From NCBI RefSeq assembly GCF_003473295.1, contig NZ_QRMP01000018.1, positions 9,490 through 73,489 on the forward strand: 64,000 nucleotides of DNA, written 5' to 3'. This document shows positions 52,080 to 61,644 of the stretch, one piece after another; the first letter of the stretch is position 1; the number at the start of each line of letters is the position of its first letter. Both the position numbers and the translations under genes were made by a program. The notes below the pieces were generated by a model that searched no databases, was not told where the DNA came from, and saw only the letters and a list, made by a program, of their open reading frames with translations. The stretch is from Parabacteroides sp. AM08-6. GTDB taxonomy: Bacteria; Bacteroidota; Bacteroidia; Bacteroidales; Tannerellaceae.

Positions 52080-54050
52080 ATGAAGAAATTATATATAAAA
52101 CTATCTTTGGTTGTTGCCGTCATGTTCGGTTTTACCAATTGTAGCGACTATCTCGATATTGTTCCCGATAATACTGTCGATTTGAATAGTATATTTGAGA
52201 CGAAAGACAAGGCTTATAACGCTTTAGCTGATGCCTATTCGTTTATGCCGGATTTCGAAAGATTCCACCAATCGATGTCGTTGGCCGGTGACGAATGGCT
52301 GGGACGTCTGGATTCGGAAGTTGCTAATGGACGTGGTAATTGTCGTGGAACCAAATTGATGCGCGGATGGAACAATTCTTCCGATCCTATTCTCGGATAT
52401 TGGGGAGGATACGGCGGAGCTAAAAATTTGTATGAAGGCATTCGCAGTTGTAATATTTTCCTGAACGGGCTTGGGGATATTCCTAATTTATCGGACGAAG
52501 AACGGGCGGACTGGATTGCACAGGTGAAGATATTGAAAGCGTATTATCATTTTTACCTGCTTCGCTTGTATGGCCCGATTATTATCATGGATAAAAACTT
52601 TGAGCCTTCGGATGATATTAACTCCATTCGCCAGCCGCGTAAACCGGTGGAAGAATGTTTCCAGTATATCTTGGGATTGATTAACGAGGTCTTATACAAT
52701 GAAGACGGTTCTGAAAAAGAAGATTTGTTCAATACAAGAAGTGTCATCTTTTACGGACAGATTGACCGTGTAATAGCCAAGGCTATCAAAGCTAAAATAT
52801 TACTTTACCGGGCAAGTCCGTTTTTCAATGGAAACAGTGAATTTTACAGCAATTTTAAAGATGAAACTGGTGAACCGTTCTTCCCGCAGACTTATGATAA
52901 AGAGAAATGGAAAGAAGCGTTGGATGCTTTAGATATCGCAATCAAAGCAGCGGAAGCAGAGGGTAAGAAACTGTATACTTATAATAAACAAGTTAAATTC
53001 TGGGATCAGGCAGACTGGGATAAATCGGAAATCATGCATTATTGTTATAATAACCGCTTCTCCATTAATGATCCTTGGAACGATGAACTTGTTTGGGGAT
53101 ATTCCAATCTTATTTATACAGACCAGGGTTCGTTCTCGCATGCCTCTAATTTGCGTGGAGATCCTGATTTGCCTAATACGGCAGAATTTTCTTGGCAGTG
53201 GCTTGGCGGAACTTATCGTATGACCGAATTATTCTATACGAAAAATGGAGTGCCGATGGATGAAGATAAGACGTATCCGTATGAGAATCGTTTCGATTTT
53301 ACTACTATTCCCGACGATAACTACCATTTGGGATATATGCAAGCCGGTGAACAAACAATCAAAATGCACTTGAATCGCGAACCACGCTTTTATGCATGGA
53401 TGGCTGTCGACAGATGTATCTGGCGTAGCTACGATACACGTGTTTATACGAAAATGCGTAGCGGTGAATGGCCCGGCGGACGTCAAGTGCATGCTACCGA
53501 CTATTATTGGACAGGTATAGCCGTTAAAAAGTATGTGCATCCGGAATCCAGAAGTGCCAACTGGCAACGTGTCGTGAGCTTCCCGTTCCCGATTATCCGT
53601 ATGGCAGACCTTTATTTGAGCTATGCGGAAGCTTATAATGAATATTACGGACCGGATCAGAAGGTGTATGATAAATTGAATGCGGTTCGGGCACGGGCAG
53701 GACTTACCCGTCCGATTGAACAGCTATGGAACGATGCTTCTATTGTGCGTACACCGGGTAAGCATTTGACGCAGGACGGTTTGCGGAGCATTATTCATAC
53801 AGAACGAATGATTGAATTGTCTTTTGAAGGACAACGTTACTATGATATTTGCCGTTGGAAACGTGCCGACGAGTTCTTTAATAAGCCAATTCAAGGATGG
53901 TATGCTCCGGATGGAAAAACACTTGAAGATTTCTTCGTTCTTACTACTTGGCAACAACGGACATGGAGTAGCCCTAAAAGTTATTTAATGCCGATTTGTG
54001 ATGATGAGATCAACAAAAATCCGAAGGTCGTACAGAACCCTGGTTATTAA
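52080..54050 (+). CDS. SusD/RagB-family surface lipoprotein
   Basis: 656 residues, lipoprotein signal with FGFTNCSDYLD (Cys21) and the usual start YLDIVPDN. The helical TPR-like N-terminal half has NIFLNGLGDIPNLSDEERADWIAQVKILKAYYHFYLLRLYGPI, and the C-terminal end carries YLSYAEAYNEYYGPDQKVYDKLNAVRARAGL and RMIELSFEGQRYYDICRWKRADEFFNKPI, both hallmarks of the SusD family. It caps the SusC barrel and binds substrate at the cell surface. At 656 residues it is longer than the usual 500-600. Confidence 0.95.
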   Translation: MKKLYIKLSLVVAVMFGFTNCSDYLDIVPDNTVDLNSIFETKDKAYNALADAYSFMPDFERFHQSMSLAGDEWLGRLDSEVANGRGNCRGTKLMRGWNNSSDPILGYWGGYGGAKNLYEGIRSCNIFLNGLGDIPNLSDEERADWIAQVKILKAYYHFYLLRLYGPIIIMDKNFEPSDDINSIRQPRKPVEECFQYILGLINEVLYNEDGSEKEDLFNTRSVIFYGQIDRVIAKAIKAKILLYRASPFFNGNSEFYSNFKDETGEPFFPQTYDKEKWKEALDALDIAIKAAEAEGKKLYTYNKQVKFWDQADWDKSEIMHYCYNNRFSINDPWNDELVWGYSNLIYTDQGSFSHASNLRGDPDLPNTAEFSWQWLGGTYRMTELFYTKNGVPMDEDKTYPYENRFDFTTIPDDNYHLGYMQAGEQTIKMHLNREPRFYAWMAVDRCIWRSYDTRVYTKMRSGEWPGGRQVHATDYYWTGIAVKKYVHPESRSANWQRVVSFPFPIIRMADLYLSYAEAYNEYYGPDQKVYDKLNAVRARAGLTRPIEQLWNDASIVRTPGKHLTQDGLRSIIHTERMIELSFEGQRYYDICRWKRADEFFNKPIQGWYAPDGKTLEDFFVLTTWQQRTWSSPKSYLMPICDDEINKNPKVVQNPGY

Positions 54051-54082
54051 TTGTAATTATCTAACATTAAAATTGTATTTGT

Positions 54083-55360
54083 ATGAAATTAAAAATTAAT
54101 ATTAATATTATTGCGCTATTCGTCAGTGTCTTATTGATGGCAAGCTGCAAAACGGAAAGTGATACGGCCAAAGATACGGTTCCTCCCGGACCGATATCGA
54201 ATGTAACGTTCACTCCCGGTTATGGAGGCGGTTATTTTAAATACACGATTCCCACAGATCCGGATTATTTGTATGCACGTGCAGAATATGTGACTGATAT
54301 AGGTAAAACGATTTCAAAAACGAGTTCCGTATATAGTGACAGCTTGGTAATAGAGGGTTTAGGCTCTGTTAAGGAGTATGAAGTAAAGCTTTTCGCTGTG
54401 GATCGGGATGCCAACGAGTCTGAGCCTGTTGTAATGAAAGTTACACCTTTGGAACCGACAGTTGCAGCTGTTTTTAAAACGCTTAATATTTATGCCGGTT
54501 TCTCAGCAGTTGTCGTATCGTTGGAAAACCCGAATGAACAGCCGGTGGATATTTATGTCAATATAAAAGGCAATGGTTCGGAAGCGTTGAAAGTATTTTC
54601 TTCGAACAAAAAAGAAGAACGTACTTTTATCCAGGGACTTGAAGCCGTACCTTACGAAGTTTCCGCTTATATCGTAGACCATTATGAAAATAAAACGGAA
54701 ATAAAGGATTTCGGCTCAATTACTCCGCTGACTGACTATGAATTGGACAAGAGCCAATTCACTTTCCTGCGTGACCAGCGTCTGTATGGCGATAAATGGG
54801 ATTATTCGGAAATAGATTGGAAAAATCAGAAACCCTATGAAGAATGGCTTTCTATTTATACGCAGGATAGTATGAAGAATGCTCGTGAAACGGCGTATGA
54901 AGGTAATATTGCGAAATTCTGGGATGGACTGACAGACGAGGATCCCACCTATTCATTGAATTATTTCCATACGGGAGATCAGTCTTATCCATTCTCTTAT
55001 TTCATCGACCTCGGTCGTGAAGTTCGTATCAGCCGGATGCGTCTGTGGCAACGTTCCGCCAGTGCATGGGCCGGTGAGCAAGTGAAAACTTGTCAGATTT
55101 TCATCAGTAACGACCCGAATCCGGATGATGGCATTCTTGATGATTGGGAATACGTAGGCGAATATACAATTAACAAACCTGCGGATGAAGCTGAAGCTAA
55201 TAGAGAGCTGAAAGAAGGCTCTGAATTCTGGATGTATCCGGAAGAACCGAAATTTACGCGTCCTTTCCGTTATCTACGATATAAGGCAATTACGCGTATG
55301 TCCAATGGAAATTCCGGTTGTATGTCTGAAATTACGCTTTATGGGGAAGAAGTTAAATAA
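54083..55360 (+). CDS. DUF4959/DUF5126/DUF5000 surface lipoprotein
   Basis: 425 residues, lipobox LLMASCKTE (Cys22). An N-terminal domain (about 30-125, DTVPPGPISNVTFTPGYGGGYFKYTIPTDPDYLYARAEY) is DUF4959-like, a middle Ig-like domain follows (about 126-225), and the C-terminal part (about 270-425, FWDGLTDEDPTYSLNYFHTGDQSYPFSYFIDLGREVRISRMRLWQR) is a DUF5000, discoidin-like beta-sandwich. Such proteins sit beside SusC/SusD pairs and probably bind the substrate at the surface. There are no catalytic motifs. It follows susD by 32 bases. Confidence 0.87.
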   Translation: MKLKININIIALFVSVLLMASCKTESDTAKDTVPPGPISNVTFTPGYGGGYFKYTIPTDPDYLYARAEYVTDIGKTISKTSSVYSDSLVIEGLGSVKEYEVKLFAVDRDANESEPVVMKVTPLEPTVAAVFKTLNIYAGFSAVVVSLENPNEQPVDIYVNIKGNGSEALKVFSSNKKEERTFIQGLEAVPYEVSAYIVDHYENKTEIKDFGSITPLTDYELDKSQFTFLRDQRLYGDKWDYSEIDWKNQKPYEEWLSIYTQDSMKNARETAYEGNIAKFWDGLTDEDPTYSLNYFHTGDQSYPFSYFIDLGREVRISRMRLWQRSASAWAGEQVKTCQIFISNDPNPDDGILDDWEYVGEYTINKPADEAEANRELKEGSEFWMYPEEPKFTRPFRYLRYKAITRMSNGNSGCMSEITLYGEEVK

Positions 55361-55370
55361 AATATCAGGA

Positions 55371-56135
55371 ATGAATATGAAAGCAAAAATAATTATATGG
55401 GCAATATGCCTCTATGTCGTAAGCGGTGGTTTTATCTCTTGCGATAATATGGATGCCCTCTATGTCGATTACCTGACTGAACAAACCTATTCAGGCAAGA
55501 TAACAGATTTGAAAGCTTATGCAGGAACCGGACGTGTTCTTCTTACCTGGACAAATCCCAAAGACCAGATTTCTAAAAAAATCAAGATTGTTTATGGGGA
55601 TGATAAACAGGAAAAGATAATCGATACGTTAGTCGACGAGGTTTATATCGAAGGTTTGACATTGGGCTCTTATGAATTTACTGTTTATACATTAGATGCA
55701 AATGGTAATTCGTCCATTCCCGTATCCATAACGAAGTCTTTGTTTACGCAGTCACATCTGGAGAGTCTGGACCCGCCTCATTGTACAGCCGTATTGCAGG
55801 AAGATGGCCTGTATACGTTACGGTTTACGGGTATTACCAACTCTATGATGAAGTTTGGCGGAAGTTTGGAATATACTATCACGGATAGCAACGGATATAC
55901 GCATTCTGACACTTATACGGCTGAGATAGATCCGACAGAACTGAGTAGTACATATACAAGTGCATCGTTTACGGATTTGCCTTTAAAAGCCGGAGTTTCC
56001 TATGAAGTGAAATTTTCGGAACTGGTGTATCCTTGTAACCTGAAGAGTATTGATACCAATAATCAATATTTCTTCACTGAAATATCGCTTGATTCAACTT
56101 TGCTTACAGGTACTTTAAAGGTAGTAGTCTTATAG
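55371..56135 (+). CDS. DUF4998-family lipoprotein
   Basis: 254 residues from ATG 55371 (MNMKAKIIIWAICLYVVSGGFISCDN; lipobox with Cys24). The body consists of two Ig/fibronectin-like domains: KITDLKAYAGTGRVLLTWTNPKDQISKKIKIVYGD with YIEGLTLGSYEFTVYTLDANGNSS, the DUF4998 pattern, and a second beta domain of unknown family. It is the last gene of the SusC/SusD cluster, 10 bases after the previous stop, and likely aids surface binding. The frame extends upstream to 55305, but that start would overlap the previous gene and lose the signal peptide position. Confidence 0.82.
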   Translation: MNMKAKIIIWAICLYVVSGGFISCDNMDALYVDYLTEQTYSGKITDLKAYAGTGRVLLTWTNPKDQISKKIKIVYGDDKQEKIIDTLVDEVYIEGLTLGSYEFTVYTLDANGNSSIPVSITKSLFTQSHLESLDPPHCTAVLQEDGLYTLRFTGITNSMMKFGGSLEYTITDSNGYTHSDTYTAEIDPTELSSTYTSASFTDLPLKAGVSYEVKFSELVYPCNLKSIDTNNQYFFTEISLDSTLLTGTLKVVVL

Positions 56136-56186
56136 GCTATTATTCATTCGGCCTGGGAAGGCTCAATATGAATAATACAGGTAAAG

Positions 56187-56224
56187 GCCCGTCCGACAAT
56201 AAAAAAGTCGGATGGGCTTTTTTT
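56187..56224 (+). terminator. Terminator of the SusC/SusD operon
   Basis: GCCCGTCCGAC pairs with GTCGGATGGGC (one G-U), 9-nt A-rich loop, then seven T. It separates the operon from the sigma/FecR system. Confidence 0.9.
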
Positions 56225-56331
56225 ATTTCCCGGTATGGACTGATAAATATAAATATATAAATATTCTGAAATTTGAATATTTACAAAGAAAACTAATTTA
56301 CTTTGTAACGGATAGTTCAGAAAACAAATCT

Positions 56332-56853
56332 ATGGCGACAATATCTTCAGGGGAATTCGAACGTATATTCAAGGAGCTTTATAAGCCTCTCTGTCTTTTT
56401 GCGCTTCGTTTTACGGAGAAGACGGAAGATGCTGAAGATGTAGTCCAACAGGTGTTTGCGGATGTGTGGGACAAAAATGTCAATCATGTCGTAATCGCCA
56501 ATATCAAATCTTATCTTTTTCAGGCTGTGCGCAACCGGTCGTTGACGCTGATTGCCCAATCGACGGATATGCAACAAACAACGGAGTTTCTGGCGGATTT
56601 GGAAGATACATCGGAAGAGGAACAAATGTATCAGGCCGAACGGGATGCCCGTTTGTGGTCGGCTATCGATGGGTTACCGGCTGAACGGAAAAAGATTTTC
56701 CTGCTTTCCAAGCGGGATGGTTTGAAATACCAGGAGATAGCCGACGAGCTTCATCTCTCGGTTAAAACGGTGGAGAACCAGATGGGAAAAGCATTGAAGG
56801 CTTTGCGGGAGACAGCGAAACGGATTTATTGCTTTTTATTTGGAGTGGCGTAG
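56332..56853 (+). CDS. ECF-type RNA polymerase sigma-70 factor
   Basis: 173 residues. Region 2 spans about 12-75 (FKELYKPLCLFALRFTEKTEDAEDVVQQVFADVWDKN), region 4 about 105-165 (AIDGLPAERKKIFLLSKRDGLKYQEIADELHLSVKTVENQMGKALKALRE). It is of the Bacteroidetes FecI-like class that pairs with a FecR anti-sigma factor, here 151 bases downstream. The frame is open back to 56212, but that start would lie within the terminator; ATG 56332 (MATISSGEF) is the natural start. Confidence 0.93.
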   Translation: MATISSGEFERIFKELYKPLCLFALRFTEKTEDAEDVVQQVFADVWDKNVNHVVIANIKSYLFQAVRNRSLTLIAQSTDMQQTTEFLADLEDTSEEEQMYQAERDARLWSAIDGLPAERKKIFLLSKRDGLKYQEIADELHLSVKTVENQMGKALKALRETAKRIYCFLFGVA

Positions 56854-57004
56854 GGGTTTTTTTCTTTTTCCGGTCTTAATGGTGTAAGGTTACTAAAGTT
56901 TATGTACAATTAAGCCTTGCCGTGGGCTATAAATTTAAATTGGGCAAATAAAAGCAGAAAAGTGTTGTTGAGGCATTCTTGCAATACTTTACAAAATAAA
57001 GGAG

Positions 57005-57853
57005 ATGATGAACAACGAGCAAGAGAACAAATTTGAAAAACGCATGCGTTTTGTAGCCCATCGCTACAAAGAAGGTGCTTTGGATACAAACAAGGCCTGG
57101 GAGCAGTTTGCAGCCCGGAAAGGAATAAGAAAATCCGTATTCCTCCTTCGTTATTGGTTGGCTGCGGCATCGGTATTTTTGTTGCTTGTTGGCATCGGTA
57201 CATTTTATATTGTAGATAGAAACAAGCCGGAGTGGGTGGCCATTACTACCGCTTCAGGACAAGTAAAAGAGGTTTTCCTGCCGGACAGCACATTGGTTTC
57301 GATGGCCGGAGGTTCTACACTACGGTACGATATAAAAGGGTATGGAAAAGAACGGCGTGTTGTGGAGATGAGTGGAAAGGCCTTTTTCCAGGTGAAGAGG
57401 AATGAAACACGCCCTTTTTCCGTCCATACGGCTTTGACGGAAGTGACGGTTTTAGGTACCAGTTTTTTAGTGAATGAACGTCCTGCCGCAACGGAAGTGA
57501 ATGTCGTTACCGGTAAAGTGCGTTTTTCAGCCGGTCAGGAAGAGGAAAAACAAGTTGTATTGACAGCCGGTATGTCAGCCGTTTATTCAAAGGAGGAAAA
57601 AGATATGACTATATCGAAGGAGGAAAATCTCAATAATTTATCGTGGAAAACGAAACAATTGCGGTTCGACGATACTCCGTTGGAACAGGTGATAAAAGAT
57701 TTAAACGATTACTATCAGGTGAAGATTACGAATAAGGCGAAATCTCAGAATGCCAGATTGACGGCAACTTTCAATGATTTGCCGCTTGATGAAGTGTTGA
57801 TGGTTATCAATCAGACATTGGATACCCGTCTGGTTGCAGCTCCCGAAAAATAA
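57005..57853 (+). CDS. FecR-family anti-sigma factor
   Basis: 282 residues. A cytoplasmic N-terminal part (1-55) that should hold the sigma factor, one membrane helix (about 57-75, YWLAAASVFLLLVGIGTFYIV), the FecR periplasmic domain (VTTASGQVKEVFLPDSTLVSMAGGSTLRYD to TVLGTSFLVNERPAATEVNVVTGKVRF) and a C-terminal DUF4974 domain (LRFDDTPLEQVIKDLNDYYQVKI). It holds the sigma factor inactive until a signal arrives through the outer-membrane receptor encoded next, 11 bases downstream. Confidence 0.94.
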   Translation: MMNNEQENKFEKRMRFVAHRYKEGALDTNKAWEQFAARKGIRKSVFLLRYWLAAASVFLLLVGIGTFYIVDRNKPEWVAITTASGQVKEVFLPDSTLVSMAGGSTLRYDIKGYGKERRVVEMSGKAFFQVKRNETRPFSVHTALTEVTVLGTSFLVNERPAATEVNVVTGKVRFSAGQEEEKQVVLTAGMSAVYSKEEKDMTISKEENLNNLSWKTKQLRFDDTPLEQVIKDLNDYYQVKITNKAKSQNARLTATFNDLPLDEVLMVINQTLDTRLVAAPEK

Positions 57854-57864
57854 GAACTATATCT

Positions 57865-60537
57865 ATGTATTATCGTGTTTACTTGTTGTTGATAGGATTT
57901 CTGGCATGTACGCCATTTGCGTGGACAAAAGGCTTTTTGTCTTTGCCTGCAGATCCTACTCCGACGGTTACACTGGATATGCGGCAGGTGCCTTTGCAGG
58001 ATATTCTCTTGGAACTGGAGAAACAGACCGGAATATTCTTTTCGTATGAATCGTCTATGTTGAAAGAATTTCAGAAAGTTTCACTGACAGTACGTGACGA
58101 GTCGCTTTATTATTGTTTGAAGCGGCTGTTTGACCCGCTTCCTCTCGTTTATAAAATGTCCGGACAATATGTGATTTTGAAACGAAAGCCGCGGTTATAT
58201 ACAATCAGTGGTTTTGTCCGCGACTCGGTTTCATATGAAAGTTTGATTAATGCAAGCGTACAGGACCGTATTTCCGGAAAAGGCTCGGTTTCCAATAATT
58301 ATGGTTTCTATAGTCTCACACTTCCTCCGGGCGAGGTCACGCTTTTCTCCTCTTATGTAGGATACGAACCGCTTTCCGTCTCTTTTATTCTGGACAGGGA
58401 TACCATGATAGACCTTCCGCTGAATATGATAGGTAAATTAGGGGAGGTGGTGGTGAAAGGAGTGAATCCCCGTTCTGAAATAATGAATCCCCGGCCTGGC
58501 ATGTCGGAGATTCCGGCAAGCCGGATGAAATCTTTGCCGGCCTTGCTGGGCGAGACGGATGTCGTCAAAACCTTGCAACGACTACCGGGAGTGGCGGTCG
58601 GGACGGAGGGGATGACCGGCTTGTATGTTAGGGGGGGCAATGCGGATGAAAATCTATATTTGTTAGATGGAAATCCGGTTTATCATACCAATCATGTATT
58701 GGGCTTCTTTTCCGCTTTCAACCCGGATGCAGTGAAGAATGCCACTTTTTATAAAGGAAGCTTTCCAGCCGAATACGGCGGAAGGCTTTCTTCCGTTGTA
58801 GACGTACGCACCAATGAGGGGGACAGGAAGGAATATCATGGGAATTTTTCCATCGGACTGCTGGCTGTGCGGGCCAATCTGGAAGGACCGATTATCCGCG
58901 ACCGTTCTTCTTTTAATGTGTCTGTACGCCGTACATGGATGGAACTGATTACCTGGCCGATTTTGATGGCTGCCAATAAGGATTCGGAGAGGAAAGTACA
59001 GGGTGGATACCATTTTTATGATATGAATATAAAGGTAAACCATTCCTTTTCGGACAGGAGCCGTGCCTGGGCGAGTTTTTATCTGGGAAGCGATAGCTAT
59101 ATGGACGGTGAAAATACGGATGACCCGTATGGAGCCGACCGTACATTCCGCTGGCGTTGGGGAAATCTGATAGGTTCAGGCGGATGGAACTATATGATTA
59201 ATAATAAGCTGTTCGCTACCTTTACGGCCGGTTATACCCGGTATCGCTCCCATATTTTGCAGCAGCGGGATGCTTTTGTTTCGTCGATTGACCAGCAGCA
59301 TCAGCAATCTTATTTCCAGGAAGGACATTTCCGTTCAGCCATGGAAGATTTGAGCTTGCGGGCTTCATTTGATTACCGGCCGCACGTGAACCATCGTATC
59401 CGGATGGGGGTCGATTATTTATTTCATAATTTCCGACCGGAACAAAGTAATATGAATTCTTGGTATAAGGACTCTATTATTACGCAGAAAACAAGTACGG
59501 AGTTTGCCCGTTCGGTTATCTTTGGACATGAAACTTCGTTGTATGCGGAGGATGAGATGCATCTGACTGCTCGTTTGAGTGTGAATGCCGGATTAAGATA
59601 TACGTTATTTCGTGTGCAAAAGCAGACTTACCAGTCGTTGCAACCCCGTTTCTCTGCCCGTTACAGGCTGATCCGGAATTTATCGGCAAAAGTTTCTTAC
59701 AGCAGGATGAACCAATATATTCATTTGCTTTCCAACAGTTATATTAATCAGCCTACGGATATTTGGGTACCGGTAACCGACCGCATCCGGCCGATGAATT
59801 CGCACCAGGTGTCAGGTGGTTTGTATTGTTATATCGATGGATTTGATTTCTCGATGGAGGGATACTATAAGCAGATGAAAAATCTGGTGGAATACAAGGA
59901 TGTCAGTCCTGCCTTATCTTCTTTTACCGGATGGGAGGACCGGGTAGGAGTGGGGAAGGGCCGTTCATACGGATTGGAGTTGATGGCACAAAGAAAGATA
60001 GGGCGCTTGTCAGGATGGATTGGATATACTCTTTCGTGGTCGGACCGCTGGTTTCCGGATGGTTCTGTCAATAAAGGGCGTCGTTTTCCCGCAAAATATG
60101 ATAACCGCCATAAAATAGATGCGGTATTGACTTTTAAACTTTCGCAGAAGATAGAATTGACGGCTGCCTGGATGTATGCTTCCGGTAATCATATTACGAT
60201 TATGGACCAACTCTACAGTTCGGGTACAGGGCAAGCTAATAACGGGTATTTCGACGGCTTATATTCAATGCCGAACGGGAGTAGTGCCAGTTCACGGAAT
60301 AATTATCAGTTGTCTCCTTATCATCGTTTGGATTTGGGTGCAAACTTTTACCAATATAAGAAAAAAGGCCGGATGGGTGTGTGGAGCCTGAGTTTGTGTA
60401 ATGCTTATATGCATCCTAACCCTTTCATGGTAAGCCCGGTGTATTATTATGAGCAGGATGGCAAACGATATGTGCAGTTGCAGGAAACGATATTATTCTT
60501 ATTTTTACCATCGTTATCGTATACTTATAAGTTTTGA
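57865..60537 (+). CDS. TonB-dependent receptor with N-terminal STN signalling domain
   Basis: 890 residues. Signal peptide 1-24; STN domain about 32-110 (VTLDMRQVPLQDILLELEKQTGIFFSYESS), which contacts FecR in the periplasm; carboxypeptidase-like domain about 115-200; plug about 215-330 (GLYVRGGNADENLYLLDGNPVYHTNHVLGFFSAFNPDAVKNATFYKGSFPAEYGGRLSSVVDV); beta-barrel to the end (LPSLSYTYKF). It is a separate class from the SusC protein upstream. Ligand binding should release the sigma factor. The ligand is not known; the paired DUF4249 lipoprotein likely assists. Confidence 0.93.
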   Translation: MYYRVYLLLIGFLACTPFAWTKGFLSLPADPTPTVTLDMRQVPLQDILLELEKQTGIFFSYESSMLKEFQKVSLTVRDESLYYCLKRLFDPLPLVYKMSGQYVILKRKPRLYTISGFVRDSVSYESLINASVQDRISGKGSVSNNYGFYSLTLPPGEVTLFSSYVGYEPLSVSFILDRDTMIDLPLNMIGKLGEVVVKGVNPRSEIMNPRPGMSEIPASRMKSLPALLGETDVVKTLQRLPGVAVGTEGMTGLYVRGGNADENLYLLDGNPVYHTNHVLGFFSAFNPDAVKNATFYKGSFPAEYGGRLSSVVDVRTNEGDRKEYHGNFSIGLLAVRANLEGPIIRDRSSFNVSVRRTWMELITWPILMAANKDSERKVQGGYHFYDMNIKVNHSFSDRSRAWASFYLGSDSYMDGENTDDPYGADRTFRWRWGNLIGSGGWNYMINNKLFATFTAGYTRYRSHILQQRDAFVSSIDQQHQQSYFQEGHFRSAMEDLSLRASFDYRPHVNHRIRMGVDYLFHNFRPEQSNMNSWYKDSIITQKTSTEFARSVIFGHETSLYAEDEMHLTARLSVNAGLRYTLFRVQKQTYQSLQPRFSARYRLIRNLSAKVSYSRMNQYIHLLSNSYINQPTDIWVPVTDRIRPMNSHQVSGGLYCYIDGFDFSMEGYYKQMKNLVEYKDVSPALSSFTGWEDRVGVGKGRSYGLELMAQRKIGRLSGWIGYTLSWSDRWFPDGSVNKGRRFPAKYDNRHKIDAVLTFKLSQKIELTAAWMYASGNHITIMDQLYSSGTGQANNGYFDGLYSMPNGSSASSRNNYQLSPYHRLDLGANFYQYKKKGRMGVWSLSLCNAYMHPNPFMVSPVYYYEQDGKRYVQLQETILFLFLPSLSYTYKF

Positions 60538-60540
60538 CGG

Positions 60541-61590
60541 ATGAAGCGAAAGGATTATTTATATGGTTTGTTTTTACTGCTTCTGGCAGCTGGATGTACG
60601 CGGGATGTCGTGCTGGAGTTGCCTTATGTACCGCCTAAACTGGTATTGAATGCCTCGGTGACGGAGGGGCAGGATGTTTCCGCTTATCTATCGAAAAGTT
60701 GGTTTTTACTGGATAGTGTCCCGGACAGTGAACTGGAAGAAGGAACAATTCGCGTGTATGTCAACGACCAGCTGCGAGGAACCATGCAACAAGCTGACAT
60801 ACCGGGTGATTCGATTAACCCGAAAGGGCAATTTGTATTGCCCGGCTGCCGGGTACAGGCGGGCGACCGGTTGAGGCTGGAAGCGGAAGCTCCGGATTTT
60901 GACCCGGTAAAAGGGGAAACTCTGATACCGGAAACTGTGCCGATTACAGGGCTGGATACCGTTCGCTTTATCACTTCCGAAGGCGTTAATTATTTGCAAC
61001 CTCAGATGCGTGTTTACATAACTTTCAGCGATAATCCGGATAAACGGAATTTTTATCGTTTGATTGTGGAAAAGGTGACGGAATACTGGAAGGGAGATAG
61101 TGTGAGAATATCGAGCTCGTATCCGAAAGCCGGTTTTTATACGGACTATTTCTTTAATCTGAGATATGAAGACCCCGTTTTTCAGTTCGTTGCCTCCAAT
61201 CCGACCTTGGAACAGTTGGATGCTTCCACCTGTCGCGGTACGTTTACCGACGATATGTTCAACGGACGGGAATATACTGTGAAGTCGGTGTTCTCTCCGA
61301 TACAGGATTCATATCGCGGCGATTCCATCACCAGCATCGTACATTATGATATCCGCCTGCTCTCCATCTCCGAAGATTATTACCATTATCTGACTGTAAT
61401 ACGCAATTTCTCCATAACGTTCGGGGATGCTTATCAAGACGGTTTGCTTGAGCCGTCGGCCACTTATACGAATGTGACGGACGGTTTCGGAGTGATTGCC
61501 GGTTATCAGGTGGCCTATTGGCGGATAACAATGCCTTTCGGTTCTGAGCCTCCATTAATTACTCCGTGGGATAAAATCTGGAATCTGTAA
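60541..61590 (+). CDS. DUF4249-family lipoprotein
   Basis: 349 residues, lipobox LLLAAGCTRD (Cys19). The body is beta-rich: PPKLVLNASVTEGQDVSAYLSKSW, a Greek-key-like repeat, and the typical DUF4249 segments VRVYVNDQ-like and VTDGFGVIAGYQVAYWRITMP near the C-terminus. Family members occur just downstream of STN-type TonB receptors and may bind their substrate at the surface, like SusD. It follows the receptor by 3 bases. No function is proven. Confidence 0.85.
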   Translation: MKRKDYLYGLFLLLLAAGCTRDVVLELPYVPPKLVLNASVTEGQDVSAYLSKSWFLLDSVPDSELEEGTIRVYVNDQLRGTMQQADIPGDSINPKGQFVLPGCRVQAGDRLRLEAEAPDFDPVKGETLIPETVPITGLDTVRFITSEGVNYLQPQMRVYITFSDNPDKRNFYRLIVEKVTEYWKGDSVRISSSYPKAGFYTDYFFNLRYEDPVFQFVASNPTLEQLDASTCRGTFTDDMFNGREYTVKSVFSPIQDSYRGDSITSIVHYDIRLLSISEDYYHYLTVIRNFSITFGDAYQDGLLEPSATYTNVTDGFGVIAGYQVAYWRITMPFGSEPPLITPWDKIWNL

Positions 61591-61644
61591 TAGCGAATGG
61601 AAGAAAATCGTGGATGCAATACGGGTTTGTTGTGAGGTATACTG

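Noticed and set aside
56212..56331. N-terminal extension of the sigma factor
   Set aside because: It would begin inside the terminator stem of the previous operon and adds no sigma-like sequence.
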